Part shown: piece by piece, positions 47,217-59,615 of the stretch
How positions within the stretch are numbered: position 1 is the stretch's first letter
Layout: every line of letters begins with the position of its first letter
Assembly (NCBI GenBank): GCA_009761415.1
Contig: QUOL01000003.1
Coordinates: 682,001 to 746,000 of the forward strand
Length of the DNA: 64,000 nucleotides
Source of the DNA: Sarcomyxa edulis
Taxonomy: Eukaryota; Basidiomycota; Agaricomycetes; Agaricales; Mycenaceae
Reading direction: 5' to 3'
The notes under the pieces: generated by a model
What the model was told of the DNA's origin: nothing
The model's database searches: none
Seen by the model: the letters and a program-made list of their open reading frames with translations, nothing else
Translations under genes and position numbers: made by a program

Positions 47217-50200
47217 ATGAATGATACAGCAGCCCTTAATGGACCAAAAAAACGAAGAATCAAAGGCGCATGTGATGTGTGCAAACAGAAAAAAGGTATG
47301 GCTTTTTCGAACTTCTCAACAGATCTCAACCCGTGATTCTACTTGGTTGACTGCTATATCAAAGTCAAATGTGAGTTCCTTAGATGCACTAAGTTTTTGG
47401 TATGATAACTCGAGCGGATTCATAGGTGACAGTGGGCGAATGCCGAACAATCGTTGCACAAATTGTATTCAGTCCGAGCTTGAATGTACCCATTTCCGAG
47501 CCATCGAGGTGAGTTCTTCACAGCTCTCCTGGTGGAGATCATTTCGAGTCTCATGTCCTTATTTGTTCAGAACTTTCGTCCAGCTAAAGGGTCGGCTCTA
47601 TGATCCAGGATTCTACCATGACCCGAGTCCTGACTTTACTCTCAAGATATGTCGAACTCCTGGAAAAGCGTATAAATAAACTAGAAAGATTGCTTCGCAA
47701 GGTACGTCAATGTATCAGACACGGTAGACACTATGTCTCGATACTCTGCATACAGTTCGCACCCAACATAGACTTGGACCAACTATCTGACTCGGACGTG
47801 GACTTCGAGCCAATACCTGAACCGAATTCCGGTACCTCAAGCTCAAGGGTCAATCCGACTTCTTTACCCCACGTCTCAGATCATTCTCATACTCCGCAAA
47901 TTGTCCCTATCGCTCAAGCCGAGCACTTGACTGTCTTCGATGACGCTTATAGTACCGATACCCTTACACACACACTGGGCAAGATGGCTTTGAATCCTCA
48001 ACAGCATACATTCTACGGCGAAGCTAGTGGTGCCTCCTTTGTCAAAAAGGCTTTTAACCTCAGACAGGAGTTCACACCTGGTACCGAAGATCTGAAACCC
48101 CTTCGTTTGGTGACACGACGGCCAGAATTTTGGATCACACCTTCTGTAAGTGTATTATCTGATTTCGTGTTATCTTACAGGCTCAACGGAACAACATATA
48201 GTGGGAGCTGATAAATGACACAGACGTTCGACCTCCTTGTACGTTCCCGGACGACGATCTAACCAGTGAACTCGTCAACATCTATTTTACGCATCTCAAT
48301 CCATATATACCATTGCTTCACCGCCCAATTTTTGAAGGTGGAATCAAGGATGGTCTGCATCTACGTGACTATATGTTTGGTGCCACCCTCCTCCTGGTGT
48401 GTGCTCTTGGAGCTCAATATTCTGAGGATCCGAGAGTCTATATGGACGGTTCTACTTCTCCGCATTCTCGTGGCTGGAAATGGTTCAATCAAGTCCAACT
48501 TCTTCGAAAATCCTTGAAGAAACGAGCCTCGCTATACGAGCTGCAACTTTATGCTGTAGGCTCATTCTGTCTCTCTTCTTTGAAGTAGCTCACGACTATA
48601 ATGCGCGTTGTGATGCAGCTTTCTGTCATATTCTGTCGATCCTCATCATCAGGCTCACAGAGCTGCTGGACCATGGTCGGCTGGGGTCTGCGTCTCGCTC
48701 AGGAAGTAGGTGCTCATCGTCGCAAAGCAGCTACAAAGCCGTGGACGGTACAAGATGAGCTGTGGAAGCGGGCATTCTGGTTAGCCTTCTTGTTCTCTGT
48801 CGCTCTCGATGTATCTTAGCTTCGGCAGGGTCCTCGTCTTTCTGGACAGAATAATTAGCACTGTGCTAGGACGACCGTTTGCGGTGCACGATGACGAGTA
48901 TGTATGTTCCCATTAGAATGAGACCAACGTCTGACAAGACTCTCAGCTTTGACCTCGATCTTCCCTTGGAATGTGACGATGAGTTTTGGGAGCCTAGTGA
49001 TCACGGGGCAGCATTCGTACAACCTCCGGGTCGACCTTCTACAATCACATATTTCAACTGCTTCCTGAAGCTTCAGCAGATCTTGGGCTCGGCTATGCAC
49101 ACTATTGTTTGTCATTCTGATTCCATCTGTTGGCCACGTGTCTAACGGCTTCGCTAGTATTCCATTGGGGGACCGTCTGGCTCCTTGAAGGCATTCCCTG
49201 ATCAGCGTGCCATAGCCGAGCTGGATTCCTCTTTGAATGAATGGATCGACTCGGTTCCGGATCATCGTATGTATAGTCAGCTCAATCGATTGGATAGAAG
49301 TCAGCTTATCTAGTCGTCTACTAAGTGCGATGGAATCCCCACCACCCTAACCTCTTATTCTTCAACCAATCTGCAACCCTTTACAGCAATTATTATCACT
49401 TACAGATGTTCATTCATAGGCCTTTCATCTCGTCGCCCCGGAAACCTTCAAACTTCCCGTTCCCGTCTTTGGCTATATGTACAAATGCCGCGCGCCTCTG
49501 TAGTCATGTCATACATGCACAGGGAAACAGAAATCACTTCCGACTTCCCTATATGCAGGTCAGTCATTTAGTTCGGCAAGCAACGATGACTTTTAGCTGA
49601 CATAGTGTAGGGGGCTGCTTTCATCTCCGCTATCGTCCTTCTCCTGAATATATGGTCGGGAAGACGGTCCGGCATATCTGTGAACGTCAGTAAAGATATC
49701 GAAGCCGTTCAGTACTGCATGGAACACCTCAAAGAGTGTGAGACACGGTAGGTTATCGGTGGCCATCCTAATTTGGTTCTATCGACCTCATTATCAGTAA
49801 TTTTTTAGACGATATTCTTCTGGCCGCCATTGGTACGGTATACCACGCGCCTCTCTCTGATCATTGTGTGTCTGAATATACTTCGTATACAGGGATATTC
49901 TTTACGAATTTGCTTCTGCTGGGGACTTGCCGCTCCAGACGACGATCACACCAGCCATTGAGCATCAGAGAAATAATGCCGACGCGAACGCTATGTCTTC
50001 CGGGTCAACTGGAAATTCGGCTGTGTCAACTATACCCCAGATGCTTGCACTGCCGACTCACAGCAACGAGCTTGGTCGAATGCCAATATACCAGCACTTC
50101 CACGGAGACTCAGAATCTATGTTGGACCCTGAGCTGTTTGCGGATGCGATGTCTATGCAACCGCCTTTTCAACCTCTGGTCGATTCGTCGATTCCTGGTC

Positions 50201-50640
50201 CGTCAGCAGAAGACGCAGTCTTTCTGTCAGGTAGAGAGCCGCTCGCAAGTTCAGCGCTACTGATTACATCCACTACTCAGGATGTCATTCAATATCCAGA
50301 TTCTTTCGATCAGAATTCATACTCTCAAATTCTAGCTAATTTCGACTTCTCCGCCATGAATACGAATGAACGACCCAGGGCTGATGGATTGCACTCGGCT
50401 TCCAATCCAGGTGGTCCCCAAAGTTTTGAACCTTCACCCATGGACACCGACGCGATGTCTATATGGGAGAATACACCCGCTGGGCTGGAGTGAGTTTTTT
50501 GCTAATCGTTAGTCCATTGTCACAGTTGACGTTTTCATCGCAGCACGGAAGACTGGTGGACCTATATTGCCAACATGGATTCCGTTTCTCAGAACCCCGC
50601 CAACAATGATTATCCTCTTGGGACCGGATGGCAGTTTTGA
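47217..50640 (+). CDS. Zn2Cys6 transcription factor 2 (fungal_trans type)
   Basis: Sixteen exons: 47217-47295, 47365-47370 (6 nt), 47426-47508, 47571-47590, 47647-47701, 47756-48145, 48202-48555, 48619-48779, 48829-48897, 48947-49106, 49158-49266, 49326-49558, 49611-49747, 49809-49832, 49893-50489, 50544-50640; 2574 nt, 857 aa. Zinc cluster at about residues 20-50 (CDVCKQKK, VKC, NNRCTNC, LEC), coiled coil GYVELLEKRINKLE, and fungal_trans domain (YFTHLNPYIPLLHRP, MFGATLLLVCALG, ISTVLGRPFAV, LRWNPHHPNL, HWDILYEFASAGDLP). The acidic, Asp/Ser/Pro-rich tail is a likely activation region and ends DTEDWWTYIANMDS... on a separate last exon. Every intron position is shared with the gene at 41454 except the last. 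The pathway controlled is unknown. Confidence 0.92.
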
Positions 50641-50894
50641 TCCATTCTCGTTCTTCGCTTGGCCATTATATCTTTGTCTTGCTTCACATGAACTATCTCA
50701 TGGTCATGTTCCCCGTTTCCGCACACTCTACAACATTAATCTTCAGTTATGGTTGCGTTCCGAAACGGCGAAGCATAAGTGAAAGCAACTTGGCCCGGTT
50801 GTTTAGCACCAAAGGTTATAGACAACACAACCAGAGTTCGCCGAATTTTGGCCCGTTTCGAACAATGAGCATCATCGTCACTCTATAGCTATAG

Positions 50895-51828
50895 ATGTCC
50901 ACTACAAAACTCATCCAGAGTGTGACGAACCGTTCGGTATACCACTCAAGAGTCGCCATAGTTCGTCAAAGCCATCTGCGCTTCTCTACTAGATCCTTCG
51001 TGACGGAGTCGACAAAGCACAAAGGCAACGAAAACTCGGAGACGGACTTGAATGGTGCAAAGTCGCCTTCTCCATTAACAGAACGAGAACACTTATTGGA
51101 TGATATACACGAGAATGGTGTGTTTCGGCAAAGCATAGTCTCCTATGAGTTCTACTGATCGCGTCGCAGAGGAGAATATCGGCCATCCTTCTATACCTGC
51201 CCCTCCTCCAAAGATCAAAGGGTATCCTACTCCCTGGATTACTGAAAAGGAGTTCATAAATCACCTCGCGCCTCTGTTTCCCTTAGGTTGGGGTTTCCAA
51301 TTTTCTCGTATCAACTCCAAATTTTCTCCCACGAAACAGGAGGACCAGACATCCAGCCCTTTGGTACCCCAGCTATTGCGTACATATCAATTTCCTGATT
51401 TCAATGCTAGCATTGACTTCGTAAACGAAATTGCCCGTTTGGCAAGAGAAGAGAATGTTCGTATGCTTAGATTTGATCAGAATCCTCGTTTCTGACACGT
51501 AGCATCCTAGCATCATCCAGCATTTACCGTGACCGATCCTGGAATACCTCAGGTCTCCGTTTTCACACACACCGACTCATCGATCCGTCCTCAATGGTCC
51601 GAGCTCATACCTGACCTGCCCTTACTACCTTCCGAATCCAGGTCCGCGCGTAAATGTTCCGGGATAACCCTACGCGATCTCCGTCTCGCTATTCTCCTAG
51701 AAGAGGCTTACAGTCTTACGCCGTACTATCGCACCAATCCTTCTATTGACAGAACGCTCTCATGGTGGCAATTCACGACGGGACTAAAACAGTACTACGA
51801 TGACTTCGTATATCTGCGTCGATTGTGA
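50895..51828 (+). CDS. Pterin-4a-carbinolamine dehydratase-like protein, mitochondrial
   Basis: Exons 50895-51117, 51170-51456, 51511-51828; 828 nt, 275 aa. The first 45 residues (MSTTKLIQSVTNRSVYHSRV...FSTRSF) are basic, Ser/Thr-rich and free of acids: a good mitochondrial presequence. The middle matches the PCD fold: LLRTYQFPDFNASIDFVNEIARLAREENHHPAF, with the signature histidines of the ENHHP motif at an exon junction, then VSVFTHT and GITLRDLRLAILLEE. PCD recycles 4a-hydroxy-tetrahydropterin; in fungi, paralogues of unknown role are common. A long extra segment (about 90-150) precedes the domain, so this is longer than the ~100-aa classic enzyme. The second intron uses GTTCGT. Confidence 0.8.
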
Positions 51829-51918
51829 CCATCGAGTTCGATAGCGGCTTCATCGATATAAAGGATATAATCATAATGGACTTGTTACTACTACTACCAT
51901 CACATGGAACACAAAGGC

Positions 51919-53077
51919 CTAAGGCCATATCAAATCTTCAATAGTTCTAAAGTGCACTTCATTGTCTCCTCCCTCCCGTTGCATGTCCAATCCGATGCCC
52001 TCAACCGCTGCGTCGTCTCGCATATGTCTTTCTTTGGTGGTCCCCGACAACGGAGTGACTCCATGCATCTGTGCAATCTTAAACACCGCTTGTGCGGGTG
52101 TACAACCCGCACGTTCAGCAATTGCCAGGAGAGCTGGATTATTCAATAAACCGGGTGACCCGGTCAGAGTCCAAAATGATCTGTGCCACGTTTAATATGC
52201 AAAACTTTCGCGGGAAGAAAGAGGGATGGCTGGAACGACGCACTGATATTGAACCCCGTTATCTCTGCAGTACTTGCAGACCTCCCTGTCCCACTTATTC
52301 CCCTCGTACCATCGATTCTGCACCACCTGGACCTTCCTTCCCGTTTCCTTCGCGAGGGTCTTCAGGATGCTCACGTCATATACGTTGCTTATACCGATCA
52401 TAGAGCGTACTTTGCCTTCATCCTGCAAGGACATCAGGACGCGCCATGCCTCCAATGTCTGTGCGATAGTTGGGAGAGGAGTATGAAGAACGTAGCTATC
52501 GAGGTATGTGGTGCGGAGGTTACTCAAAGAAGTCTGGAATGACGATTCGATCTGGGACGTGATCGTGGAGGCGGGTGAGTATGGGAGAGGTTTCGTAACG
52601 TCTTGGCCTCCGATCGGTGTATATCTACATGTATGCAATTGTGGGGGCTACTCAGGCTTCGAACGGTGGTTTACATACTTGGTTTGGATGAACAGGTCTT
52701 CGCGTTTGATGCTGTGATGTTCTTTGAGAGTCTCGAGAGCTTCTCCGACGAGATCTTCGCTGTCGTTGGTGGCAATTTCAATAATCTGTCTAGCATTAGA
52801 AGATCAGACTGACCGGTAATGCTTTGGTTGACATGCTAGGAGTCAATTATCAGTATGTGTGAATGCATTCAAACTCGAAGCAGCCACTTACCGGTGTCTA
52901 TAGCCCTAAATCCTTGGAGGACTGCAGAGACCACAAGTTGGGCTGTCTTTTCCTGTTTCCTGTTCACATATAGTACAGTCTTGTTCAGCTACTTAGATGA
53001 GAAGTAGAGCGTCCAAACCATGCTGTTCCATAGATTATTTTGATCGCTGAGGACATTCTTGCGGTGAATTGAAGCAT
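51919..53077 (-). CDS. Aldo/keto reductase
   Basis: Exons, in coding order: 52993-53077, 52892-52942, 52814-52835 (22 nt), 52679-52759, 52244-52624, 51919-52180; 882 nt, 293 aa. An NAD(P)H-dependent (alpha/beta)8-barrel oxidoreductase. The catalytic tetrad can be placed: Asp in FRAIDTA, Tyr in CQPKHYR, Lys in FIQTKYTP, His in SYVLHTP. Further family marks are IIYGTAWFG at the N-terminus, GKVRSMIGISNVYDVSIL, and TPLSGTTKERHM near the NADP pocket. The ATG at 53055 is an alternative start (MSSAIKIIYG). The substrate cannot be told. It converges with the pterin-dehydratase-like gene, 90 bp away. Confidence 0.88.
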
Positions 53078-53376
53078 ACGACGACTCAGTATTCAGTACT
53101 GGAGGTTGGAGCTGGGAACGAAAGTGAGACCATACCTATGATAAGAGCACAGGAATACTGGCTTGTATATATATCTTGAGAGGGGAGCCGGGATGACCAT
53201 GCTCGAAGACGATATAAATACTAAATTCGAAAACGCTCAGATGACACTTCGTTCAAAATATCTTAAGTAAAGTGAACGCAATCATGGATCTTCCTCGATA
53301 GGACGTGTTCTTCGAGATCCCTGAATAGATTGATAGGAAAGCAGTGGCTATAATACCACAAAAGAAAGAAGACAAA

Positions 53377-54553
53377 TCAGAAATTGACCACTTTCTTCGC
53401 GGGAGGCAGACTATCGGCCAACGGTACTATCTTGCCAGAGTGTACCCCAGCAAGCTTGAATTTAGCATCGACTAGACGTTTCATCTTGTCTTCCTCGCGC
53501 TCAACCTCGAATTTCCGACGCTTGAACGTGTGGAAGTCATCTTCGTCTGCGCCTCCCCCTTGGCCACCTGTTCCCAGTAACTGTGTCGAGTTGAGAACGT
53601 TGTTGTCAATAGTGCCTATGAAAAATTGAAGTTAAGGGATCAAGTCCACACTGAGAGACGTGGTAACTGCTCACCATCCTTCCCGAGTCCACAATTCCTT
53701 GCCAAGTGCGTCGTGTCTCCGCATAATTTACAACTTCCTCCGTTCGGGTATATCCCTTTCGATTTATTCGAAGGACAGGCCGAGGCGAGGTGGCCTTTCC
53801 CTGAACAGACGAAACAAGAAGCGAAAGGGAGAGCCTGCGGGTTAGCAGGATCTCGGGGCTTGCTACAGCGAGCAAGCGTGTGTTTATTTGAACCGCATCT
53901 AAAACGGCATGATTTGTACGAGAGCAGCTTCATGTCGGTTCGGACTGCGTACCTATAGCAAATGCCGATTCCCAAAACACTTTTATTCTTTCCACCAGTA
54001 GCGCCCTCACTCTCGGCTTCAGTAGGTAGAATGACGGGACAATCTTTGGCAGCGTGACCTTGCTGCCGGCACGCAAAACATATGGTCCCCGCCTGCCGTT
54101 CCGCGATTCGTTTTTGGCGTCTGGATTCAGAGAAATCTGATGTGGACGTAGATGGTCCTGATTTATACCGCCTCAATAAGCACTATAGGTACAGGTTGAA
54201 TGAAGGTATAGATAAGCACCTTTCGGACGTTTTTCTCTGGCTTTTTTAGATTTAGATTTCGAAGTTTTAGACGTGCCTTGAAGGGGTTTGTCTCCAGAGT
54301 CTACGACGCCCGGAGCTGCTGTAACATCAGCTCCAGAGATGAGGACCTTTAGTCCAGCGCCATTTCCATCTCTCTTCGACATAGGTGTTCGCTTGCGTTT
54401 CTTTTTTGCGGGTACAGCGACAGCAGTTTCTTCCGTAGGGGCCTCCGGAGCACTGTGAACTGGAGGGGTGTCATGTAGCTCTGCTGGTGTGTCGTGACTG
54501 AATCCAGCCTCTACAAAGGTCCTCTTCCGGCCAAAGTTGGTGATACGAGTCAT
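53377..54553 (-). CDS. ZCCHC9-like zinc-knuckle protein
   Basis: Exons, in coding order: 54220-54553, 53953-54157, 53675-53898, 53377-53615; 1002 nt, 333 aa. Four CCHC knuckles stand in a row from about residue 140: CFACRQQGHAAKDC, CYRCGSNKHTLARC, CFVCSGKGHLASAC and CKLCGDTTHLARNC. This is the arrangement of ZCCHC9, a nuclear or nucleolar RNA-binding protein. The N-terminus is Lys-rich (KKKRKR, KSKSKKAREKRPK) and suits nucleolar targeting. The C-terminus holds an acidic/basic helix (DDFHTFKRRKFEVEREEDK). An acceptor at 54158 (TATAAATCAG) was needed to keep the frame. Confidence 0.88.
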
Positions 54554-55152
54554 GGTCCTGCTAAGAGTGGGTATCGTCACGTGGTAAATATTATTTCGTC
54601 CTACCTCGCGTGTTTAGAAGCTGATAAAGTTCTGGGGTCCCGGTCATGCCGACCGACCTCCGAGTCCGTCTAAACTTCTGAACAGCGTTTGCTACTTGCA
54701 ACTTGAACGTTCTGGCTATCAACCTCTGGAGCGCTGCAGGTATTTCTAATCCTTCTTTCTCTTCTGATTGACTTGCTGGCGCTCTAGGAGTCCTAGCCCT
54801 CAGAGTCCACACTAAGGCTAAGAACCACTACTTGTAGCGTCTTATGCAAGTTACGCATGAACTTATCTGATCCAGGGAATACATCACGGTCATACTCCTC
54901 GTGGTACGATGTACATCGTCAAGAAACAAGCGCGTCTGAAACTTGGACTCGGCGTCAGAGGGAGCCTCTCAGGCTCTGGCATCAAGCGCCAGTACTGCCA
55001 CTCAATGGCTATAAAGACCCCCCACACCGTACAAGACACGAGTAGAAGCGATACTAACATCTCGTTTGGTCTGGATCAGGTGACCATTTATCAGATTGTA
55101 TAAAGCCTTGTATCTAACAAATTCTTCCTCGCTAGCATTCAGACAAAAGTCG
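54554..55152. other. Intergenic (divergent) upstream of ZCCHC9-like and 598-aa genes
   Basis: No ATG-started gene. A 73-codon - strand frame (54591-54812) begins only with GTG and has no family resemblance. The promoters of both flanking genes must lie here. Confidence 0.5.
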
Positions 55153-57112
55153 ATGGCTTTTCGTAGAGCCCGTCAATCTCCTTCTCACAAGCTCCCTTCG
55201 AATGATTTTCCTGAGGATCTAGCGAACCATCAAGCTCATGATGCCCGTCAGTATATCGTTATCTATGTTCTATACATGCTGAATATATCTGACGATCACC
55301 AGGCCCACAAGTGAAACAGAATGATCCTGACCATACCCTCAAGAACTTACCTCTCATAATATCCACCGTCGATGTAAAACGTCTTCCACCGCTTTCTCTA
55401 GAGCTAGGTGTTAAATACACCCCGCCATCAGGCCCAATCGTCGACACATACCCCGTTATACTATGGGGATCGTACACTTATTGCGGTACGGCTATCTACC
55501 AACTCCACTCACTCTCTTTCTAAATCAAAGTCGGCAGCGCTGAGCTACGTTGACAATCGCAATGCTATGTGCATCTGCGCTTTTGATTTCCAAGGCCGGA
55601 TCGCAGATAAATGGCCCAGACGCGGCGCACGTCACATACAGAGGATCACTTTCGAGAAAGGCGTGGTCACTTTCATCGGCGAAAAGAACGCTTCCATAAA
55701 GTTCACGCGTGCAGAACTTGAAGTGCCACCCAAAGTGCGTCTGGCAGACTTGAGGGAAGGGCCACACCTTCCTAGTGCTCTCTCGTACTACTTGTCCCAT
55801 GAGTCAACCATGTTCCCCGTAATCGACCATGGCCCATATCGCTTTTGGCCGACATCATATACTGACGGCCGTGACGGTCTTGCGGTTGTCGTGACTGATC
55901 CTCAGCGTACACTCAGGTATCTCATCAAATGCCACGGAGCGCGTGATATCTGGGATATCAAACTCGACTGTTCCTTGCGCCGAATCAGCCTAATTGGAAG
56001 AGATGGTAGAGTGGCTTACCTTCCTTATAGATCAGTCTTGGTCGCATATTGTTGTCGGGCAGTTTATACCACGAACGATCTCCGGGCGATCTGTTCTTTC
56101 CTCTTCCCTTGTTTCGATAACATGCTTGACTTTGACACGCTCGAAAGAAATATGCCGGCTATCAGTTGGGCAACCTGTTATGGTATACTTCCATCCTACC
56201 CTAGGAACAGATATGAGCTCAAGGCCTTCTCTAATATCGGATCCGCCGTTGGTGCTGTAGCCGGGGCGTTGAGTGGATTTTACATCGGTGGTTCTGCGGG
56301 CGCGAAGGCTGGAGCTCTTGTCGGGATTTCAGCGTTGTCAGCATATAGTGCCGACCCGACCTACGTCAAGAGAACTTGCGATAGTCGCTACAAATCCACG
56401 TCCGAGGAAGGAAGAAGGACACTCCTAAGGTAGATGACCACAGCCTCGTTTGAGCATACTTACTGATGCCCCTCGTATCACTAGTGATATATCTCCACGT
56501 GTTGTCGGCCCCTTTCCCAGAGCAGGGACCACGCCTCTCCCGTCCAATGTCGACATAGTGCCATATCATGATGCGCCCTATTCAGCAGCCGTCGCAAGGC
56601 CCTGTAATATTAGGTCACTCGAAGCTCACAGCCCTATGACCATGGAGTTTGCGTCCTTCCCTCGTAACCCCTACTTCTCCCCTCAAATAATAGCTAACGG
56701 CGATGAGATTGTCAAATACGTCTTCATCGTTGTGAAGATTTCAAGATTCATGAACAAACTCAGGGGTTATCAAATGCGCATCCATCCTGCTGAATTCTAC
56801 CCCTCTGCCATAACACCGAAGTACTATCGCACTAACCGCAGCTATGTCATAGAGAGCCTTCTCTTCCACCGTCTTTCGGGAGATAATGACGTGCATGCCG
56901 CTGGAAATATGTACGTCAATTCTACAAAGCAGACAATTGTAGGCTTGGACGTGAGATCTGCACATTCATTCTTGACGTTCAATGGCCAGGATCAGGCTGT
57001 TGCAGAGTCTGCTCGCAGGTTTCTTGCACGTCTCGGGTATGATGTCAATGGAGCGAAACTGGGTGATGAGATGTGGATGTGGTTGATGGATAATACTGAC
57101 GGTCTGGTTTGA
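55153..57112 (+). CDS. Orphan 598-aa protein with internal repeats and a glycine zipper
   Basis: Exons 55153-55246, 55303-55485, 55538-56429, 56485-57112; 1797 nt, 598 aa, one continuous frame. I do not recognise a family. Two repeats of about 70 residues are visible: residues ~80-153 (ILWGSYTYCALSYVDNRN ... GARHIQRITF ... FIGEKNASI) and ~192-258 (YRFWPTSYTDGRDGLAVVV ... GARDIWDIKL ... LIGRDGRVAY). Each has aromatic-SYT, a GAR-I turn and a G-strand, suggesting beta-rich repeat units. Residues ~326-359 (IGSAVGAVAGALSGFYIGGS, then AGAKAGALVG) form a glycine zipper that could insert in or associate with membranes. The C-terminal ~130 residues look like a separate globular domain (EMWMWLMDN end). 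No signal peptide. Confidence 0.7.
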
Positions 57113-58076
57113 CGCTCTGCTGCGAGGAAGGACTCGCCGGGCACATTCTGTTTCAAGTCTTTTCTCGAACGTTTCCAAGGTTCTGCATCAGGGATAGGCA
57201 GGAAAGATCAGGATGTGTATCTGCAGTTGAGGTCATCAGACTCGCTTATGTGTGGATTGTAACTTAGGATGTATCTTATTATCCCAGCCCTCTTGTGGTG
57301 AATGTCCTTCAAGATTCCTGACTGCAGAAGTACAGCCCAAAATCAGCGGTCTCGTCGGGTCCTCCACCTGCCTACAGTACCGTGCCACTGGCAAGTAAGA
57401 AGTTCTTGTGGCGTCTAAGTATACCATCTTGATGGCGAGACATAAATTAGCAATTGCAAAAGATATCATTCATGGGTTCAGTCAATGTGGAAGGACGATC
57501 TCAGGGTATAATTAAAATAGTATGCTGGCTCGCCAGGTAGTCCGAGCTCAGCGGCGGAAATCAATCCACGCAAGCGTTCCCTGGAATCCTAGTCTGCGAG
57601 CGTGAACGTCGAGGACATTGAGCATAATGAGCCGCGGAAAAGGCCGAGTCAAGTCAGCCGAGCCGGGGGCAGCGGGCACTGTTCTGGAGCCTCATACTGC
57701 GTCAGAACTCATTAGAGCCTCATGAGAATCTCGCGGATTGTTAAGAACGTCGTAAAGAATCCCAGTGATTATTTCCGTAATTTTCCAATTTTTTGAGCAT
57801 GTCCTTGACCAGGCAACACCGAGAAACAGTATATGGTGTTCTGGAGTGGTCAGTTCGTCACGGATTCATCTCAAACTTTCGCGGATTGTAGATGGGCATG
57901 CTGGACAGCATAATTGAAGTTTTGAGAGCCTTTCAATCTAGACGAATACAGTTTTGAGAGCCTCTAAGTTGCGAAACGACGAAACACGTGACTTTTTCGA
58001 AAAATTTTACTTTTGGCCCAAGGCCTTTTTCATCCCCCGGCAGATAGATTTCCTCGCTTCGCTCGGAAATAATACA
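57113..58076. other. Intergenic (convergent) with short direct repeats
   Basis: 3' flanks of the 598-aa gene and of Rae1. A 14-bp direct repeat AGTTTTGAGAGCCT lies at 57918 and 57950, and CGCGGATTGT occurs at 57734 and 57880. No gene is supported. Confidence 0.5.
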
Positions 58077-59615
58077 TTATCGCTTTGGAGGTCTCTTCTT
58101 CACCTCCTCCTCCTTGCACGCATGTAACATCAGCTTGTTCGGATGCCCCTGCGTCATACCAGTGTATCCTTTGGACCAATCGTACGATATGGCGTACGCC
58201 AAGATCGTACCGGTACGGTTGAAAGCTGTGGCAGAGACCGGTCCAGGGGCTGTTTCTAGGGCTGTTAGAAGGAGGACAGAGGTCAAAACTTTGACTGTAG
58301 GGTACACGAAAGTCTTTCGACTTACTCTTTAAACGAGTACGCGCGTCGAGGTCCCAGAGATGGACGATACCATCCGAACCTATGAAGAACGAGGTCAATC
58401 TCTTGACTTTTAGCACAAGTGACTGTCATACCAGCGGTAGCGACTGTTCCGTAAACCGGATGGAACGACATATCGTTAACTGCATATACAAGAACTTGGT
58501 CTTTCGTGCTCGAGGCGTCGCGGCGGTGGCATCTGAACGAGAAGTTGTTCCTGTTACCAAGAGAAGGTAAGGACTGTTATATACAAAGTATGATTAGGAG
58601 GGGTTGCTCACGCTGCATCTTTTTCATCGACGTATCTGCGCATACGAAGAACATGAGATTCTACACACGCACAGAGATGGCGACATGATGCTTACTGGAC
58701 AGCCACACGTCCCTCGACACTACCTACTGTGAATCCACTCTTCGTAGGAGTCGTGAAACACGAGACAACACGTGTTTGCATCTTCAAAGGGGACAGCATA
58801 GTCTAGCGTACAGAAGAATTAGTAGGGATTAGACGAATTGCAGATAGTGTCTTACTTTGTACGCAGTATTAGGATTAGTAAGATTGAAGATCTGAATATG
58901 GCGCTGGGCTGTGCCCACAACCATGAGTGGATATTGCACGTCAAGACTGTAGCATCGTTCCGGGAGCTGCACGGTGCCCGCAGGAGTTGGCGACCGGAGG
59001 TCCCAGTACTGAACAGGCAAGAGACATCATCGAGGGAAGTTCAAGTCAAAGAGCAAGAAACACGCGTAAACGAGGAGACTTACTTTGATAGTCTTATCCC
59101 AGCTTCCTGTAACCAATATCCCTGGACTATTGGGAGTGTCAATCCATTTGACCTCTTTGATTGGAGCGTCGTGTTGCGCCACCTGGCTCATCTGCCCCGT
59201 CGTTATATCGAACATACGTCCAGCGTTATCGCATCCACCAGAAAACACCTTATTTCCTTCCTATAGTGACCTTGCAGGTCATTGATCCGTACCCTAGGTT
59301 AAGTAACTGGGAGAACGCACCTTATTCCAACAGACACCTAATACAGGCCCTTGATGGGAGTACATGGCCTTTCCTTGTGTTTGCCCACCAGCTCCCACTT
59401 CGTAGAGACGGACCTAATTTCGTGATGCCACGCACATGGTCAATGACCCATTAAACATATAAGAAAGAAGAAATCCGCACATTATTATCCCAACTTCCCA
59501 CAGCCAGATAATCCGCTGCAGAGGAGAATGCGAGCGACGAGATTGAATCGGTAGGGGGATCTGATACCTCGAGGTCCTTTTCGGCTGTCGTCGTCGCCGT
59601 GTTGAAGATGGACAT
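58077..59615 (-). CDS. RAE1: Rae1/Gle2 mRNA export factor (WD40 propeller)
   Basis: Nine exons, in coding order: 59481-59615, 59321-59413, 59084-59260, 58856-59008, 58696-58802, 58612-58635, 58432-58550, 58326-58379, 58077-58261; 1047 nt, 348 aa, the normal Rae1 length. The protein is a seven-bladed WD40 propeller bound to the GLEBS motif of nucleoporin Nup98, acting in mRNA export and the spindle checkpoint. Diagnostic stretches: ISSLAFSSAADYLAVGSWD; SHQGPVLGVCWN; VFSGGCDNAGRMFDI; ILVTGSWDKTIKYWDLR; MLSPLKMQTRVVSCFT; VGSVEGRVAVQY; NNFSFRCHR; VNDMSFHPVYGTVATAGSDG; and the C-terminal HACKEEEVKKRPPKR. All are close to the yeast and animal proteins. Confidence 0.95.

Noticed and set aside
54591..54812. 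73-codon frame upstream of the ZCCHC9-like gene
   Set aside because: Has only a GTG start and no homology; lies in the probable promoter region.
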